Shown: one piece after another, positions 1 to 10,028 of the stretch
Numbering within the stretch: the stretch's first letter is position 1
Layout of the letters: every line of letters starts with the position of its first letter
The notes under the pieces: generated by a model
The model's input: the letters and a program-made list of their open reading frames with translations, nothing else
What the model was told of the DNA's origin: nothing
Database searches by the model: none
Position numbers and translations under genes: made by a program
Assembly: GCF_016772415.1 (NCBI RefSeq)
Contig: NZ_JAGSGD010000001.1
Span: forward strand, 2,815,501 to 2,879,500
DNA: 64,000 nucleotides
Source: Phenylobacterium glaciei
GTDB lineage: Bacteria; Pseudomonadota; Alphaproteobacteria; Caulobacterales; Caulobacteraceae
Direction of reading: 5' to 3'

Positions 1-1
1 G

Positions 2-940
2 ATGGCGGTCCCCGCTCTCGCATCCTCACCGGAGATCAGTCCGGCCACGCTCACCCACCTCCAGCGTCTGGAGGCCGAGAGCATCCACATCTTCCGGGAG
101 GTGGTGGCCGAGTGCGAGAACCCGGTCATGCTCTATTCGGTGGGCAAGGACAGCGCCGTCATGCTGCGCCTGGCGCAGAAGGCGTTCTTCCCGGGCAAGC
201 TCCCCTTCCCGCTGCTGCACGTCGACACGACCTGGAAGTTCAAGGCCATGTACGAGATGCGGGCGAAGATGGCCGCCGAGCTGGGCGCCGACCTGCTGGT
301 CCACAGGAACCCCGAAGCGCTCGAGCGGGGGATCAATCCCTTCGACCACGGGTCCTTGCATACCGACATCTGGAAGACCGAGGGGCTGAAGCAGGCGCTG
401 GACAAGTACGGCTTCGACGCGGCCTTCGGCGGCGGGCGGCGCGACGAGGAAAAGAGCCGGGCCAAGGAGCGCGTGCTGTCCTTCCGCTCGGCCCAGCACC
501 GCTGGGATCCCAAGAACCAGCGCCCCGAGCTCTGGCGCCTCTACAATACGCGCAAGGCCAACGGAGAGAACTTCCGCGCCTTCCCGATCTCCAACTGGAC
601 CGAGCTGGACATCTGGCAATACATCCACCTGGAGAACATCCCCATCGTGCCGCTCTACTTCTCCGAGGAACGCCCGGTGGTGGAGCGCGACGGCATGCTG
701 ATCATGGTCGATGACGACCGCATGCCCCTCAAGCCCGGCGAAGTTCCGATGATGAAGTCGGTGCGATTCCGGACGCTCGGCTGCTACCCGCTGACCGGGG
801 CCGTTGAGAGCACGGCCGCCACCTTGCCCGAGATCATCCAGGAGATGCTGCTCACCACCACCTCTGAGCGTCAGGGGCGGGCCATCGACCACGACCAAGC
901 CGCCTCGATGGAGAAGAAGAAGCAGGAAGGGTACTTCTGA
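2..940 (+). CDS. cysD: Sulfate adenylyltransferase subunit 2 (CysD)
   Basis: Catalytic small subunit of ATP sulfurylase, which makes adenosine 5'-phosphosulfate (APS) from sulfate and ATP together with CysN in the cytoplasm. At 312 residues it has the usual family length (about 300). The PP-loop variant SVGKDS is at residues 46-51 and the conserved [15 protein letters not shown] stretch at about 142-156, both typical of CysD. The gene ends in TGATG, so its stop overlaps the start of cysNC by one base and the two are translationally coupled. The ATG lies at base 2 of the window, so its ribosome-binding site is not visible and the start is not proven. Confidence 0.96.
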   Translation: MAVPALASSPEISPATLTHLQRLEAESIHIFREVVAECENPVMLYSVGKDSAVMLRLAQKAFFPGKLPFPLLHVDTTWKFKAMYEMRAKMAAELGADLLVHRNPEALERGINPFDHGSLHTDIWKTEGLKQALDKYGFDAAFGGGRRDEEKSRAKERVLSFRSAQHRWDPKNQRPELWRLYNTRKANGENFRAFPISNWTELDIWQYIHLENIPIVPLYFSEERPVVERDGMLIMVDDDRMPLKPGEVPMMKSVRFRTLGCYPLTGAVESTAATLPEIIQEMLLTTTSERQGRAIDHDQAASMEKKKQEGYF

Positions 941-2862
941 TGACCACCCAGGCCGCCGGCGCCCATCAGTCCAATCTCATCGCCGAGGATATCGACGCCT
1001 ATCTGCAGGCCCACGAGCACAAGAGCCTGCTGCGCTTCATCACCTGCGGCTCGGTGGACGACGGAAAGTCGACCCTGATCGGGCGATTGCTCTATGATTC
1101 CAAGATGATCCTGGACGACCAGATGGCGGCCCTGGAGGCCGACTCCAAGCGGGTCGGCACCCAGGGCGGCGACATCGACTTCGCCCTGCTGGTGGACGGC
1201 CTGGCCGCCGAGCGGGAACAGGGCATCACCATCGACGTCGCCTACCGGTTCTTTTCCACCGACAAGCGCAAGTTCATCGTCGCCGACACCCCCGGCCACG
1301 AGCAGTACACCCGCAACATGGTCACCGGCGCCTCGACCGCCGACGCCGCGGTGATCCTGATCGACGCCCGTCGGGGCGTGCTGACCCAGACGCGGCGGCA
1401 CTCCTATCTCGTGTCCTTGCTCGGCATACGCCATGTGATCCTGGCCATCAACAAGATGGACCTGGTGGGCTGGAGCCAGGAGACCTACGACACCATCCTG
1501 GCAGAGTACCGCGCCTTCGCCGCCCAGATCGGCATCACCGACTTCACCGCCATCCCGATGTCGGCGCTCAAGGGCGACAACATCACCGAGCAAAGCGACG
1601 CCGCCCCCTGGTACGACGGCCCGCCGCTGATGGCCCTGCTGGAGACCCTGCCGGTCGAGGACGACCTGCAGAGCCGCCCGTTCCGCATGCCGGTGCAGTG
1701 GGTGAACCGTCCGAACCTCGACTTCCGGGGTTTCTCCGGCCTGATCTCCACCGGCGTCATCAAGCCCGGCGACAAGATCAAGGCCCTGCCCTCGGGCCGT
1801 GAGAGCACCATCGACCACATCGTCACCTTCAATGGCGACCTGGACCAGGCCGTCGCCGGCCAGTCGGTGACCCTGACGCTGAAGACCGAGATCGACATCA
1901 GCCGCGGCGACGTCATCTCCATCGCGAGCAGCCCGCCGCCGGTGGCCGACCAGTTCGAGGCCACCCTGGTCTGGATGGACGACGAGGCCATGTTGCCCGG
2001 CCGTCCCTACCTGCTGAAGATCGGCACGCGCACGGTCGGCGCCTCGATCACCGAGCCCAAGTACAAGGTCAACGTCAACACCATGGAGCACCTGGCCGCC
2101 AAGCGGCTGGAGCTCAACGAGATCGGGGTCTGCAACCTCAGCCTCGACGCCCCCATCGCCTTCGACCCCTATGTCGAGAACCGCGACCTCGGCGGCTTCA
2201 TCCTCATCGACCGGATCTCCAACCGCACCGTCGCCGCCGGCATGATCCACTTCGCCCTGCGCCGCAGCCAGAACGTCCACTGGCAGGCCCTCGACGTCGA
2301 CAAGGCCGCCCGCGCGGCGCTCAAAGGCCAACGCGGCCGGGTGGTCTGGCTGACCGGCCTCTCGGGCTCGGGCAAGTCCACCATCGCCAATCTGGTGGAG
2401 AAGAAGCTCCACGCCAACGGCCGTCACACCTGCCTGCTGGACGGCGACAATGTCCGCCACGGCCTCAACAAGGACCTGGGCTTCACCGACGAGGACCGGG
2501 TGGAGAACATCCGCCGGGTCGCCGAAGTGGCCAAGCTGATGGTGGACGCCGGCCTGATCGTGCTGGTGAGCTTCATCTCGCCCTTCCGCGCAGAGCGCCG
2601 GCTGGCCCGCGATCTCCAGGCCAAGGGCGACTTCGTCGAGGTCTTCATCGACACACCCCTGGCCGTCGCCGAGCAGCGCGACGTCAAGGGCCTCTACAAA
2701 AAGGCCCGCGCCGGAGAGTTGAAGAACTTCACCGGCATCGACAGCCCCTATGAGGTCCCCGAGACACCCGAGATCCGCATCGACACGACCCTCACCTCCC
2801 CCACCGAGGCGGCTGAGCAGATCACCGCCTGGCTCGAGGGCGAGCTCGACTACTCGATCTAG
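940..2862 (+). CDS. cysNC: Bifunctional sulfate adenylyltransferase subunit 1 / adenylylsulfate kinase (CysNC)
   Basis: Fusion of the GTPase subunit CysN (GTP hydrolysis drives APS formation by CysD) with APS kinase CysC, which phosphorylates APS to PAPS. The N-terminal GTPase shows GSVDDGKST at 37-45, DTPGH at 116-120 and NKMD at 171-174, followed by EF-Tu-like beta-barrel domains. The kinase domain begins near residue 460, with P-loop GLSGSGKST at about 473-481 and the conserved FISPFRAER segment. The length of 640 residues fits CysNC fusions. PAPS serves sulfate assimilation or sulfation. The gene ends 7 bp from the convergent phoH stop. Confidence 0.96.
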   Translation: MTTQAAGAHQSNLIAEDIDAYLQAHEHKSLLRFITCGSVDDGKSTLIGRLLYDSKMILDDQMAALEADSKRVGTQGGDIDFALLVDGLAAEREQGITIDVAYRFFSTDKRKFIVADTPGHEQYTRNMVTGASTADAAVILIDARRGVLTQTRRHSYLVSLLGIRHVILAINKMDLVGWSQETYDTILAEYRAFAAQIGITDFTAIPMSALKGDNITEQSDAAPWYDGPPLMALLETLPVEDDLQSRPFRMPVQWVNRPNLDFRGFSGLISTGVIKPGDKIKALPSGRESTIDHIVTFNGDLDQAVAGQSVTLTLKTEIDISRGDVISIASSPPPVADQFEATLVWMDDEAMLPGRPYLLKIGTRTVGASITEPKYKVNVNTMEHLAAKRLELNEIGVCNLSLDAPIAFDPYVENRDLGGFILIDRISNRTVAAGMIHFALRRSQNVHWQALDVDKAARAALKGQRGRVVWLTGLSGSGKSTIANLVEKKLHANGRHTCLLDGDNVRHGLNKDLGFTDEDRVENIRRVAEVAKLMVDAGLIVLVSFISPFRAERRLARDLQAKGDFVEVFIDTPLAVAEQRDVKGLYKKARAGELKNFTGIDSPYEVPETPEIRIDTTLTSPTEAAEQITAWLEGELDYSI

Positions 2863-2869
2863 CGGCGTA

Positions 2870-3871
2870 TCAGGCGGCGGCCCGCAACTCCGCGGCGCCG
2901 CCGGCCAGGGCGTATAGCGCCTCCAGCCGCGCCACCACCGGGTTGCGGATTATCTGGTAGGTCTCGAAGCGGTGCACGGCCGCCAGGTCGGTCCCCGTCA
3001 CCAGATTCAACAGGTGACCCAGGCCTGACACCTCGGCCCCGCCCGCCAGGTCCACCTGGCTCGGATCCCCGGTCACCACCAGCCGGCTGTTGCGGCCGAT
3101 GCGGGTGGCGGCCATCCGCATCTTGCCCACCGTCATGTTCTGGGCCTCGTCCACCAACAGCATGCTGTCGTTAAAAGTCCGTCCGCGCATCCGCCCGAGC
3201 GGCATGACCTCGATCATCCCGCGCTCGGTGAGCTGGTGGATTTCGTCGTGGCCAATCAGCTGGCGCAGCTCGTCCTCGATCGGGGTGAGTTGTTCGTCAT
3301 AGGCGGTCTCGGCCCGCAGCACCGCCGTCATGGTCTCGCCCTCCAGCATCACCCGCGGCCGGGTCATCACCAGGCTCTTGATCCGCCCCTCGGCCAGCAG
3401 GCTGAGCCCCGCGGCGATGGCCAGGTGGGTCTTGCCGGTTCCGGTGGGCCCGACGCCAAAGATCAATGAGCGATCAGAATACAGCAGGGTGTGCATGAAC
3501 CCCACCTGGCTGAGCGACATGGGTCGCACGGCTTGGCTGATGCCCTTGAGCCGGAAGGCCAGATCGAACTTCAGGGCATGGGCGATCGAGGCGGCGATCG
3601 CCTCCTCCACCAGCCCCTCATGGCTTCCCCCGGCGTGCAGCAGCTCGACGATCTTCTCCAGGACCGCCGCGGCCAGGGTCACGGCGATCTCGTCGCCGGT
3701 CATCGCCATGGCGTCGGGCCGTGGCGAGAACTGCACATGATAGGGACGAAGGCCCTGCTCGATGCGCCGCAGCGCGGCCCCCTGCCCGGAGATCAGGCGC
3801 TCCACCAGCTGCGGCGCCAGGGCGACGACCTTGGACGCGGTCGCCTGGGTCGGGTCGTGGTGGGGCTCCAA
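2870..3871 (-). CDS. phoH: PhoH family ATPase
   Basis: Cytoplasmic P-loop ATPase of the PhoH family, related to the helicase half of superfamily 1 and thought to act on RNA. The Walker A motif GPTGTGKT is at 141-148 and the Walker B-like LLVDEAQN ends at 245, followed by the family signature VVTGDPSQVDL. At 333 residues it is of normal length. The start codon is TTG (3869-3871) with GGAG six bases upstream; no in-frame ATG fits better. In many alphaproteobacteria phoH lies between miaB and ybeY. Neither is adjacent here, so this may be a second paralogue or a relocated gene. The exact RNA substrate is unknown. Confidence 0.88.
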   Translation of the reverse strand: MEPHHDPTQATASKVVALAPQLVERLISGQGAALRRIEQGLRPYHVQFSPRPDAMAMTGDEIAVTLAAAVLEKIVELLHAGGSHEGLVEEAIAASIAHALKFDLAFRLKGISQAVRPMSLSQVGFMHTLLYSDRSLIFGVGPTGTGKTHLAIAAGLSLLAEGRIKSLVMTRPRVMLEGETMTAVLRAETAYDEQLTPIEDELRQLIGHDEIHQLTERGMIEVMPLGRMRGRTFNDSMLLVDEAQNMTVGKMRMAATRIGRNSRLVVTGDPSQVDLAGGAEVSGLGHLLNLVTGTDLAAVHRFETYQIIRNPVVARLEALYALAGGAAELRAAA

Positions 3872-4023
3872 GAGATGCTCCGGGCGATGACGTGACAGAT
3901 CAACTACGCCAACATTCGTCTCGAAGACTCAAAATTCACTTAAGCAACCACGTCAGAACGAATCCTCATTTCGCGTATACTTCGCAAAGCCATCTCGATG
4001 GCGAGACACCAGCCCATCACCCC

Positions 4024-5073
4024 TCAGAACTGCAGGACGATCTTTCCGAAATGCTCGCCGGCTGCCATGGCGGCGAAGGCCGCGCCCACCTGCGTGAACG
4101 GGAACACCTTGTCGACCACGGGTTGGATGCGGTGGAGCTCCAGGGCCCGGCACATGGCCTCGAACATCTCCCGCGACCCCACCGACACGCCCTGAAGCCT
4201 GGCGGAATTGCCGATCAGGGCGCCGGGATTGAGCCCCTCGCCCGCCCCCGCGACCACGCCGATCACCGCGATATGGCCGTTGATACGGATGGCCCGAAGG
4301 CTCTGTTGGATGGTGCCGCCACCGCCGACCTCCATGATGAAGTCGGCCCCCACCCCGCCGGTGGCCGCGCGCACAGCCTTCCCCCATTCGGGGTCGGTCT
4401 TGTAATTATGCAGGTGGTCGGCCCCGAGGTCCTTGGCCCGGGCCAGCTTCTCGTCGGAGGACGAGGTGATGAAGGTCCGGTAGCCCGCCGCACGGGCAAA
4501 CTGCAGGCCGAAGATCGAGACCCCGCCGGTGCCCTGCAGGACCACGGTGTCGCCGGGCTCCAGCCGCGCGTCCTCGAACAGGCCGCGCCAGGCCGTCAGG
4601 GCGGCACAGGGCAAGGTCGCCACCTGCTGGTCGGTGAGATAGGCCGGGACCTTGGAGACCCCTTCCTGACTGAACAGCTGCAGTTCCGACCCCGCGCCGG
4701 GGATCGGGAAGCCGAGGGAGGAGGACAACTTCTCCACGATCGGTCGGCCCGACTGCCAGTTCTGGAAGAACAGGGTGGCGATCCGGTCGCCCACCGCGAC
4801 GCGGGTGACACCCGGCCCGATGGCCTCAACCACGCCACAGCCATCGGAAAAGGGGGTGATGGTGGCCGCCTGGCCAGAGCCGCGGCCATACATGCCGTTG
4901 ATCATCAGCATGTCGCGGTAGTTCAGAGACACCGCCTTCATCCGCACCAGCACCTGGCCGTGCCCCGGAGTCGGGTCGGGTTTCTCGACGACCTTGATCT
5001 GGTCGCCGCCCCAGGGGGCGGTCACTTCCAACGCACGCACGGCGGTTCCTCTCCGTCCTGATTTTACGGACAT
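4024..5073 (-). CDS. Medium-chain NAD(P)-dependent alcohol dehydrogenase / quinone-oxidoreductase-like
   Basis: MDR-superfamily oxidoreductase of 349 residues. A GroES-like N-terminal domain (LNYRDMLMINGMYG) is followed by a Rossmann domain with GTGGVSIFGLQFARAAG, then SSSDEKLARAKDLGADH, which is characteristic of the NAD(P)-dependent alcohol dehydrogenase subgroup. The structural-zinc cysteine cluster of classical alcohol dehydrogenases is not visible, so it is probably zinc-independent. The ATG at 5073 was chosen because GAGGGGG stands six bases before it; an upstream in-frame ATG at 5160 lacks such a site. It is divergent from the peptidase gene that begins 85 bp away. The substrate cannot be told from sequence. 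Confidence 0.85.
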   Translation of the reverse strand: MSVKSGRRGTAVRALEVTAPWGGDQIKVVEKPDPTPGHGQVLVRMKAVSLNYRDMLMINGMYGRGSGQAATITPFSDGCGVVEAIGPGVTRVAVGDRIATLFFQNWQSGRPIVEKLSSSLGFPIPGAGSELQLFSQEGVSKVPAYLTDQQVATLPCAALTAWRGLFEDARLEPGDTVVLQGTGGVSIFGLQFARAAGYRTFITSSSDEKLARAKDLGADHLHNYKTDPEWGKAVRAATGGVGADFIMEVGGGGTIQQSLRAIRINGHIAVIGVVAGAGEGLNPGALIGNSARLQGVSVGSREMFEAMCRALELHRIQPVVDKVFPFTQVGAAFAAMAAGEHFGKIVLQF

Positions 5074-5158
5074 AGTCGCCCCCTCGGAGCAGGCTTCAAG
5101 ACTGTCGTTGCGTAAGCTCGCCTTCCGAGCGCCACATCCCCGCTCTAGGGTCGGCTTC

Positions 5159-5791
5159 ATGACTCAGTCCCGCCTTCTGGTTTGTGGCTTCGGTTCCTTC
5201 CCCGCGGCCCCACGCAATCCCTCCGGCGCTGTCGTCGAGGCCCTGGCGCAGGAAGCCTGGGCCCCACCTGGTTTCGAGGTGGAGTACCTGACCCTGCCCG
5301 TGGCCTGGACCGGCTCGGTGGAAGCCATCCAGGACGTGCTGGCCGCACGGTCGGCCGACGCGGTGCTGGTGGTGGGCGTGGCCACCGAATCCGACGCCTT
5401 CCGCGTGGAGACCATGGGCCGCAACCATGCCGGCCGCGCCAAACCCGACCACGCCGGCGACGTCTGGGAAGGGTCGGTGATCAAGCCCGACGGTCCGGGC
5501 GCCCTGGCCTCGACCGCCCCCACCGGCGACATCCTTGACGCCCTGATCGGCTCGCACCTGGCCGCGCGGCTGTCGGACGACGCCGGCGACTACCTCTGCA
5601 ATTTCACCCTCTACCGCCTGCTGGCCGAGCAGGCCGCGCCGTCGGTCGGGTTCCTGCACGTCCCCCAGGTCCGGGAGTTCTCCGAGAGCGCCAACGGGTC
5701 GCTGCAGGATATCGACCAGGCCGTGCGGGCCACGGTCCGCGCCATGGCGAACGCTCTTAGCCGTCCAGTCGCCGAACGCCGTACAGCCTGA
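5159..5791 (+). CDS. pcp: Pyroglutamyl-peptidase I family protein (peptidase C15)
   Basis: Cytosolic cysteine peptidase that removes N-terminal pyroglutamate. The 210-residue protein opens with LLVCGFGSFPAAPRNPS, matching the family start (GFGPF...NPS). The catalytic triad is recognisable: Glu84 in FRVETMGRN, Cys147 in GDYLCNFTLYRLL and His167 in GFLHVPQ. The segment around residues 73-90 departs from the usual GxAxGRxxI consensus, so activity or specificity could differ. The last 35 bp overlap the 3' end of the convergent MFS gene. No clear Shine-Dalgarno site is seen before the ATG, but upstream in-frame starts would run through the divergent promoter. Confidence 0.82.
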   Translation: MTQSRLLVCGFGSFPAAPRNPSGAVVEALAQEAWAPPGFEVEYLTLPVAWTGSVEAIQDVLAARSADAVLVVGVATESDAFRVETMGRNHAGRAKPDHAGDVWEGSVIKPDGPGALASTAPTGDILDALIGSHLAARLSDDAGDYLCNFTLYRLLAEQAAPSVGFLHVPQVREFSESANGSLQDIDQAVRATVRAMANALSRPVAERRTA

Positions 5792-6917
5792 TCGCCCCGG
5801 CCAGGCCAGCCACCGACATGGCGGCCATCACAAAATACCCGTGCGCGCCGATCCGGTCGAACAGCGCGCCGGAGACGATGGTCGCCACCCCGCTCAGCAC
5901 CCCACCCGACAGGGCCGAGTTGATGGTCTGGGCCGCCGAGGCGTTGCTGGGCTTGGACAGCCGATCCACCAGTTGCAGGGCGCCTATGAAGGTCGCCGCA
6001 TAGGTGAAGGTGTGCAGCATCTGTATCGGGAAAACGATCCAAAGCGGCGGTGACAGGGCCAGGGCGCCCCAGCGGACCACGGCCGCCACCCCGCCCAAGA
6101 CCAGCAGATTGCGCGCGCCGAACCGACGCCGCCAAGGCTCCATGAACCACAGGAAGGCCACCTCCACCCCGACGCCCACGGCCCACAGGAGACCGGTCAT
6201 GTCTTCCGGAATCCCCTGGTTGCGCCAGGCCAGGGTGGAGAAAGAATAGTAGAAGGCGTGGGCCGCCTGGATCAGGCCCGCCGAGACCACGACGAGCATG
6301 AAGTCCTTGTCGCGCAACAGGTCGCCGAGTCCCGCCATCCGTTCCGAAATCGCCGCCACCCCGCCCCCCTCCCGCACGGGGTCGGGCGGCAGCAGGTACT
6401 GGGCTCCGATGCCGGTCATCAGGGCGGCCACGGTGATCCAGATCAGGACCAACTCCGGCGAGCCCCGGGCCAGCAGCAGACCCATGCCGATATTGGCGAC
6501 CACGAAGGCGGCAGAGCCGATGCCCCGGGGCCAGCCATAGTTGAAACCATCGGCTTGCGACCGGGCCAGGACGATGACGTCGGTGAGGGGCACGATGGTC
6601 GCATAGAGGGTGGAGCCGATGAACCAGAGGCCAAACCACCAGGCGAATCCGAAGGGCGCCGCCAGCAGGCCGTAGGCCAGGGCCATGGCCAGCCCCATCA
6701 GGATCAGGGGTGTGCGGCGAAGGGAGAAGCTGTCGGCCCACATCGCCAGCAAGGGCCCGGTCACCACTCGCGCCAGCATCGGAGCAGACAGGATAATCCC
6801 GATCTGCGCCCCGCTCAGACCCCGGTGGTCGAACCAGACCGGGATATAGGGCGAGGCCGCCCCCGACCCCAGGAACAGGGTTCCGTAGAACAGACCAAGG
6901 CGCAGCGTCGATGACAT
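5757..6917 (-). CDS. MFS transporter (HcaT/LacY-like, MFS_1-like)
   Basis: Inner-membrane major facilitator of 386 residues with about 12 hydrophobic segments. The N-terminus (LGLFYGTLFLGSGAASPYIPVWF) and the loop motif WADSFSLRRTPLIL between helices 2 and 3 resemble the 3-phenylpropionate permease (HcaT) and nucleoside-H+ symporter-like branch. FNYGWPRGIGSAAFVVAN in helix 5 is typical of that branch. The substrate is not determinable. The gene is monocistronic and its 3' end overlaps pcp by 35 bp on the opposite strand. Confidence 0.85.
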   Translation of the reverse strand: MSSTLRLGLFYGTLFLGSGAASPYIPVWFDHRGLSGAQIGIILSAPMLARVVTGPLLAMWADSFSLRRTPLILMGLAMALAYGLLAAPFGFAWWFGLWFIGSTLYATIVPLTDVIVLARSQADGFNYGWPRGIGSAAFVVANIGMGLLLARGSPELVLIWITVAALMTGIGAQYLLPPDPVREGGGVAAISERMAGLGDLLRDKDFMLVVVSAGLIQAAHAFYYSFSTLAWRNQGIPEDMTGLLWAVGVGVEVAFLWFMEPWRRRFGARNLLVLGGVAAVVRWGALALSPPLWIVFPIQMLHTFTYAATFIGALQLVDRLSKPSNASAAQTINSALSGGVLSGVATIVSGALFDRIGAHGYFVMAAMSVAGLAGAIRLYGVRRLDG

Positions 6918-7035
6918 GGTCGGCCACGCCTAGCGTGAGTCGGGGGCGGAACTCGTCATGGCGCAATTGGTAGTGCGAAGTGATCGCACGAGCCCTTCCG
7001 CTGGCCCGCGCAAGCATGGTAGCCGCAGGGCTGCG

Positions 7036-7659
7036 ATGACCGACAAACCCCATGCCGCCAGTGTCTCCGAACTGCTCGTCCTGATCGGGCAGCGGAAGAC
7101 TCGCAAGGTGTCGGTGGCCGACATCCTGGAGACGTTCGGTGATCGCGCCTTCGGGGCGCTGATGTTCGTGTTCGCAGCCCCTTTGGTCCTGCCCATGCCC
7201 CCCGGCGTCTCGGCGATCCTCGGCGCGCCGCTCGCCTTCATCACCGCCCAGTGGATGCTGGGGCGCCGCACGCTCTGGCTGCCCAAGGCCCTGCTGGCGC
7301 GGACCATGAGCATGTCGGACTACCGCAACCTGTCGGAAAAGCTGATGCCGCACCTGGAGCGGCTGGAGCGGCGGCTGAAGCCGCGCCTGACCTTCATGTA
7401 CAACCGCTTCGCCGACCGGCTGATGGGGGCGATCTGCTTCTCGCTGGCCATCATCGTCTTCCTGCCGATCCCCTTCGGCAACATGCTGCCCTCCTTCGCC
7501 ATCGCCGCCTTCGCCATCGGCACGGCGGAACGCGACGGCTATGCGGCGATCATCGGCTGGGTGATGGCGGCGGTCAGCATCGTGGTGCTGGGCGTACTGT
7601 CCAAGGCGATCATCGCCGCCATCATGGCCTTCTTCGGCACCCTGATGGGGATGTTCTAG
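7036..7659 (+). CDS. Exopolysaccharide synthesis protein ExoD family
   Basis: Small integral membrane protein of 207 residues of the ExoD family, named for a Sinorhizobium exopolysaccharide gene. It shows the family pattern: a cytoplasmic N-terminus with VSVADILETFGDRAFGALM, then hydrophobic helices with ALMFVFAAPLVLPMPPGVSAILGAPL, a charged central loop with repeated RLERR, and a second cluster of helices with IVFLPIPFGNMLPSF. The ATG at 7036 was preferred to one at 6958 because the extra 26 residues are non-conserved and AGGG precedes it. A GTGCGA-AGTGA-TCGCAC inverted repeat (6973-6989) lies in the divergent promoter region. The biochemical role is unknown. Confidence 0.82.
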   Translation: MTDKPHAASVSELLVLIGQRKTRKVSVADILETFGDRAFGALMFVFAAPLVLPMPPGVSAILGAPLAFITAQWMLGRRTLWLPKALLARTMSMSDYRNLSEKLMPHLERLERRLKPRLTFMYNRFADRLMGAICFSLAIIVFLPIPFGNMLPSFAIAAFAIGTAERDGYAAIIGWVMAAVSIVVLGVLSKAIIAAIMAFFGTLMGMF

Positions 7660-7663
7660 CCGC

Positions 7664-8665
7664 TCACCGTGGCCGCGAGCGGAAGAGCTGCGGCCACTCG
7701 TCCGCGCCCAGGCCACGGCAGGCCGGCATCTCAAGCTGGTCGCTGATCCGGAACGCCTTGCCGTCCCAGACCCAGGAATAGGCCCCGCCGCAGTCGGCGA
7801 TGCCTCGGCCCTTCTCGAAGTTGCTGAGGGTCTGAGTCTCCGGATCGAAGCCGACATTCATCAGCAGGTGGGTGGTTGCGCCGTCGAGATTGGGAATCTG
7901 GGCCAGCCGAACGTGGCCGCCCTTCTCGTCGGCCAGCAGGAAGCCGTAGATCTCGTTATAGGCGCCCCGGTAGCAGAGTTCGCCATAGAGGATCACGCCG
8001 GGCGATAGGCGCGCGATGATCGGGTCGTAGTCCTCCGCGCTCAACGAGGCGTCGCAGTCCTCGCCGAGCTTGGCCCGCATGCCGGGCCAGAGTTTCTCCG
8101 GCAGGTTGGACTGGGACACCGCAGGCCCCGGGCGGACCAGGGGGACCGGCGGCGGAGCGGGGACGGCCGAGGCGGGCCCAGGGCCCTTGGCCACCAGGGC
8201 GGTGAGCGTGCCCGCCCTCTGCTGCTGATCGTCCATCCAGCGTAGGGCCGCAGCCGCGCCGGTCAGCAGGATATCGCTGCGGCCGGGCGCCAGCGTCAGC
8301 CGCTTTCCATTGCGGATGGCGCCCAGCAGGGCGGCCGTCTGGCTGGGCGTCAGCACCACGTCGGCGTCACCCTCGGCCTTGGGCGCGAGGCCTGCGACCG
8401 GCTTGCCGTCCACCCGCACCGCCCAGCGCGTCGGCGCGCCGGACTCGCTTGCCAGCACCAGCCGCGCCACAGGCGCGGCCCCCGCGGCCGCCGGGCGCTG
8501 GACATGCAGGAACGGCCGGTCATCGGCCCCCTCCTCGGCGAAGCCAAAGGCCGAACACTCGCGCGTGTTGTCGCAGACGACCGTCCAGTCCTGGAAACTC
8601 TTGCTGGCCGCCTGGGCGCTGGTCGCCATCAAGACGCCCAGCAGGGCTGCGATCATCGCCTTCAT
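7664..8665 (-). CDS. DUF1176 domain protein, exported
   Basis: Predicted periplasmic protein of 333 residues with a clear signal peptide (MKAMIAALLGVLMATSAQA, cleavage after AQA). The mature start KSFQDWTVVCDNTRECSAFGF is the hallmark of the DUF1176 family, which is widespread in proteobacteria and of unknown function. A Pro/Ala-rich linker near residues 165-190 separates two halves. Two cysteines near the N-terminus (CDNTREC) and pairs further on (CYRG, DCGGAYSW) could form disulfides. It ends 4 bp from the convergent exoD-like gene. Confidence 0.8.
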   Translation of the reverse strand: MKAMIAALLGVLMATSAQAASKSFQDWTVVCDNTRECSAFGFAEEGADDRPFLHVQRPAAAGAAPVARLVLASESGAPTRWAVRVDGKPVAGLAPKAEGDADVVLTPSQTAALLGAIRNGKRLTLAPGRSDILLTGAAAALRWMDDQQQRAGTLTALVAKGPGPASAVPAPPPVPLVRPGPAVSQSNLPEKLWPGMRAKLGEDCDASLSAEDYDPIIARLSPGVILYGELCYRGAYNEIYGFLLADEKGGHVRLAQIPNLDGATTHLLMNVGFDPETQTLSNFEKGRGIADCGGAYSWVWDGKAFRISDQLEMPACRGLGADEWPQLFRSRPR

Positions 8666-8746
8666 GGTCCGCTCCCGGTTGCCGAGGACGAAGCGGAGCG
8701 TAAGGTCAGATCAAGCCATGGCAAATGGCGAACTGAGGGACATTCC

Positions 8747-10024
8747 ATGAGCCGACCCAACAGCCGAGACCGCGCCCTGCGCGAACGCGCCGCCGCCGTG
8801 ATCCCCGGCGGCATGTACGGCCACCAGTCGGTGGGCCTGCTGCCCGACGACTATCCGCAGTTCTTCGCCCGCGCCGAGGGCGCGCACCTGTGGGACGTGG
8901 ATGGGAACCGCTACCTAGACTTCATGTGCGCCTATGGCCCCAACCTGTTCGGCTACGCCAACCCGGAGATCGACGCGGCCTATGTCCGCCAACTCGGCCT
9001 GGGCGACACCCTGACCGGCCCCACTGAGCTGATGGTGCGGCTGGCCGAGGAGATGGTCGCCCTGGTGACCCACGCCGACTGGGCGATCTTCTGCAAGAAC
9101 GGCACGGACGCCACCTCGATGGCGCTCTCCACCGCCCGCCAGCACACCCGGCGCAAGACCATCATCCGGGCCAAGGGCGCCTATCACGGCGCGGCCACCT
9201 GGTGCGTCAACCGCCCGGCGGGGACTGTTCCGAGCGACCAGGCCCACCAGATCTTCTGCGACTACAATGACGTGGCCAGCCTTGAGGCCGCCGCCGCCCT
9301 TGCCGGCGACGACCTGGCCGCCATCTTCGCCGCCCCCTTCAAGCACGACGCCTTCATCGATCAGGCCGATCCGGACCTGGCCTATGCCCGCAAGGCGCGC
9401 GAGATCTGCGACCGCACCGGCGCCTTGCTGATCGTCGACGAGGTCCGCGCGGGCCTGCGGCTGTCGCGCGACCTGTCGTGGTCGCGGATCGGGGTGCAGC
9501 CGGACCTGTCGACCTGGGGCAAGTGCCTGGCCAACGGCCATCCGATCTCGATGATGCTGGGGGCGGACAAGGCCAAGAAGGCCGCCTCGCAGATCTATGT
9601 CACCGGCTCCTTCTGGTTCCAGGCCGCACCGATGGCCGCGGCCCTGGAGACCCTGCGTCTGGTGCGCGACACCGACTATCTGGAGCGGCTGCAGACCCTG
9701 GGCGACCGGCTGGCCGACGGGCTGCGGGAACGCGCCAGCGCCGCGGGCTTCGGCTTCCGGGTCTCGGGACCGGTGCAGATGCCGCTGTTCCTGTTCGAGG
9801 ACGACCCGGACCTGCGCAAGGGCTTCTGCTGGTCCAGCGAGATGCTGAACCGGGGCGTCTACGTCCACCCGTGGCACAACATGTTCATGTGCGCGGCCAT
9901 GACCGAGGGCGACATCGACGCCGCTCTCAACGCCGCCGAGGCCGCCTTCGCGGTGCTGAAGCAGCAGGGCCCCAGCCTCGAACCCGTCGCCAAGATGAGC
10001 TTCCTCACCGCGAGCCACAGGTAA
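8747..10024 (+). CDS. Class III aminotransferase (glutamate-1-semialdehyde aminomutase-like)
   Basis: PLP-dependent fold-type I aminotransferase of 425 residues. It shows the class III start (VIPGGMYGHQS... LWDVDGNRYLDFMCAYGPNLFGYANPEID), the PLP-phosphate region KNGTDATSMALSTAR, the cofactor Asp in IVDEVRAGLR and the Schiff-base Lys259 in STWGKCLANGHP. It resembles GSA aminomutase but lies 4 bp upstream of an amidase rather than with haem genes, so a catabolic or secondary role is more likely than hemL. The ATG at 8747 has GAGGGA six bases upstream. It is the first gene of a three-gene operon. Confidence 0.85.
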   Translation: MSRPNSRDRALRERAAAVIPGGMYGHQSVGLLPDDYPQFFARAEGAHLWDVDGNRYLDFMCAYGPNLFGYANPEIDAAYVRQLGLGDTLTGPTELMVRLAEEMVALVTHADWAIFCKNGTDATSMALSTARQHTRRKTIIRAKGAYHGAATWCVNRPAGTVPSDQAHQIFCDYNDVASLEAAAALAGDDLAAIFAAPFKHDAFIDQADPDLAYARKAREICDRTGALLIVDEVRAGLRLSRDLSWSRIGVQPDLSTWGKCLANGHPISMMLGADKAKKAASQIYVTGSFWFQAAPMAAALETLRLVRDTDYLERLQTLGDRLADGLRERASAAGFGFRVSGPVQMPLFLFEDDPDLRKGFCWSSEMLNRGVYVHPWHNMFMCAAMTEGDIDAALNAAEAAFAVLKQQGPSLEPVAKMSFLTASHR

Positions 10025-10028
10025 GACC

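Noticed and set aside
6958..6989. tRNA-like or riboswitch-like stretch before the ExoD-like gene
   Set aside because: Only one 6 bp hairpin (GTGCGA/TCGCAC); no cloverleaf and no anticodon arm.
5611..7857. 748-codon minus-strand frame across pcp, MFS and exoD-like genes
   Set aside because: It runs over several real genes in a shadow frame and has no conserved domain.
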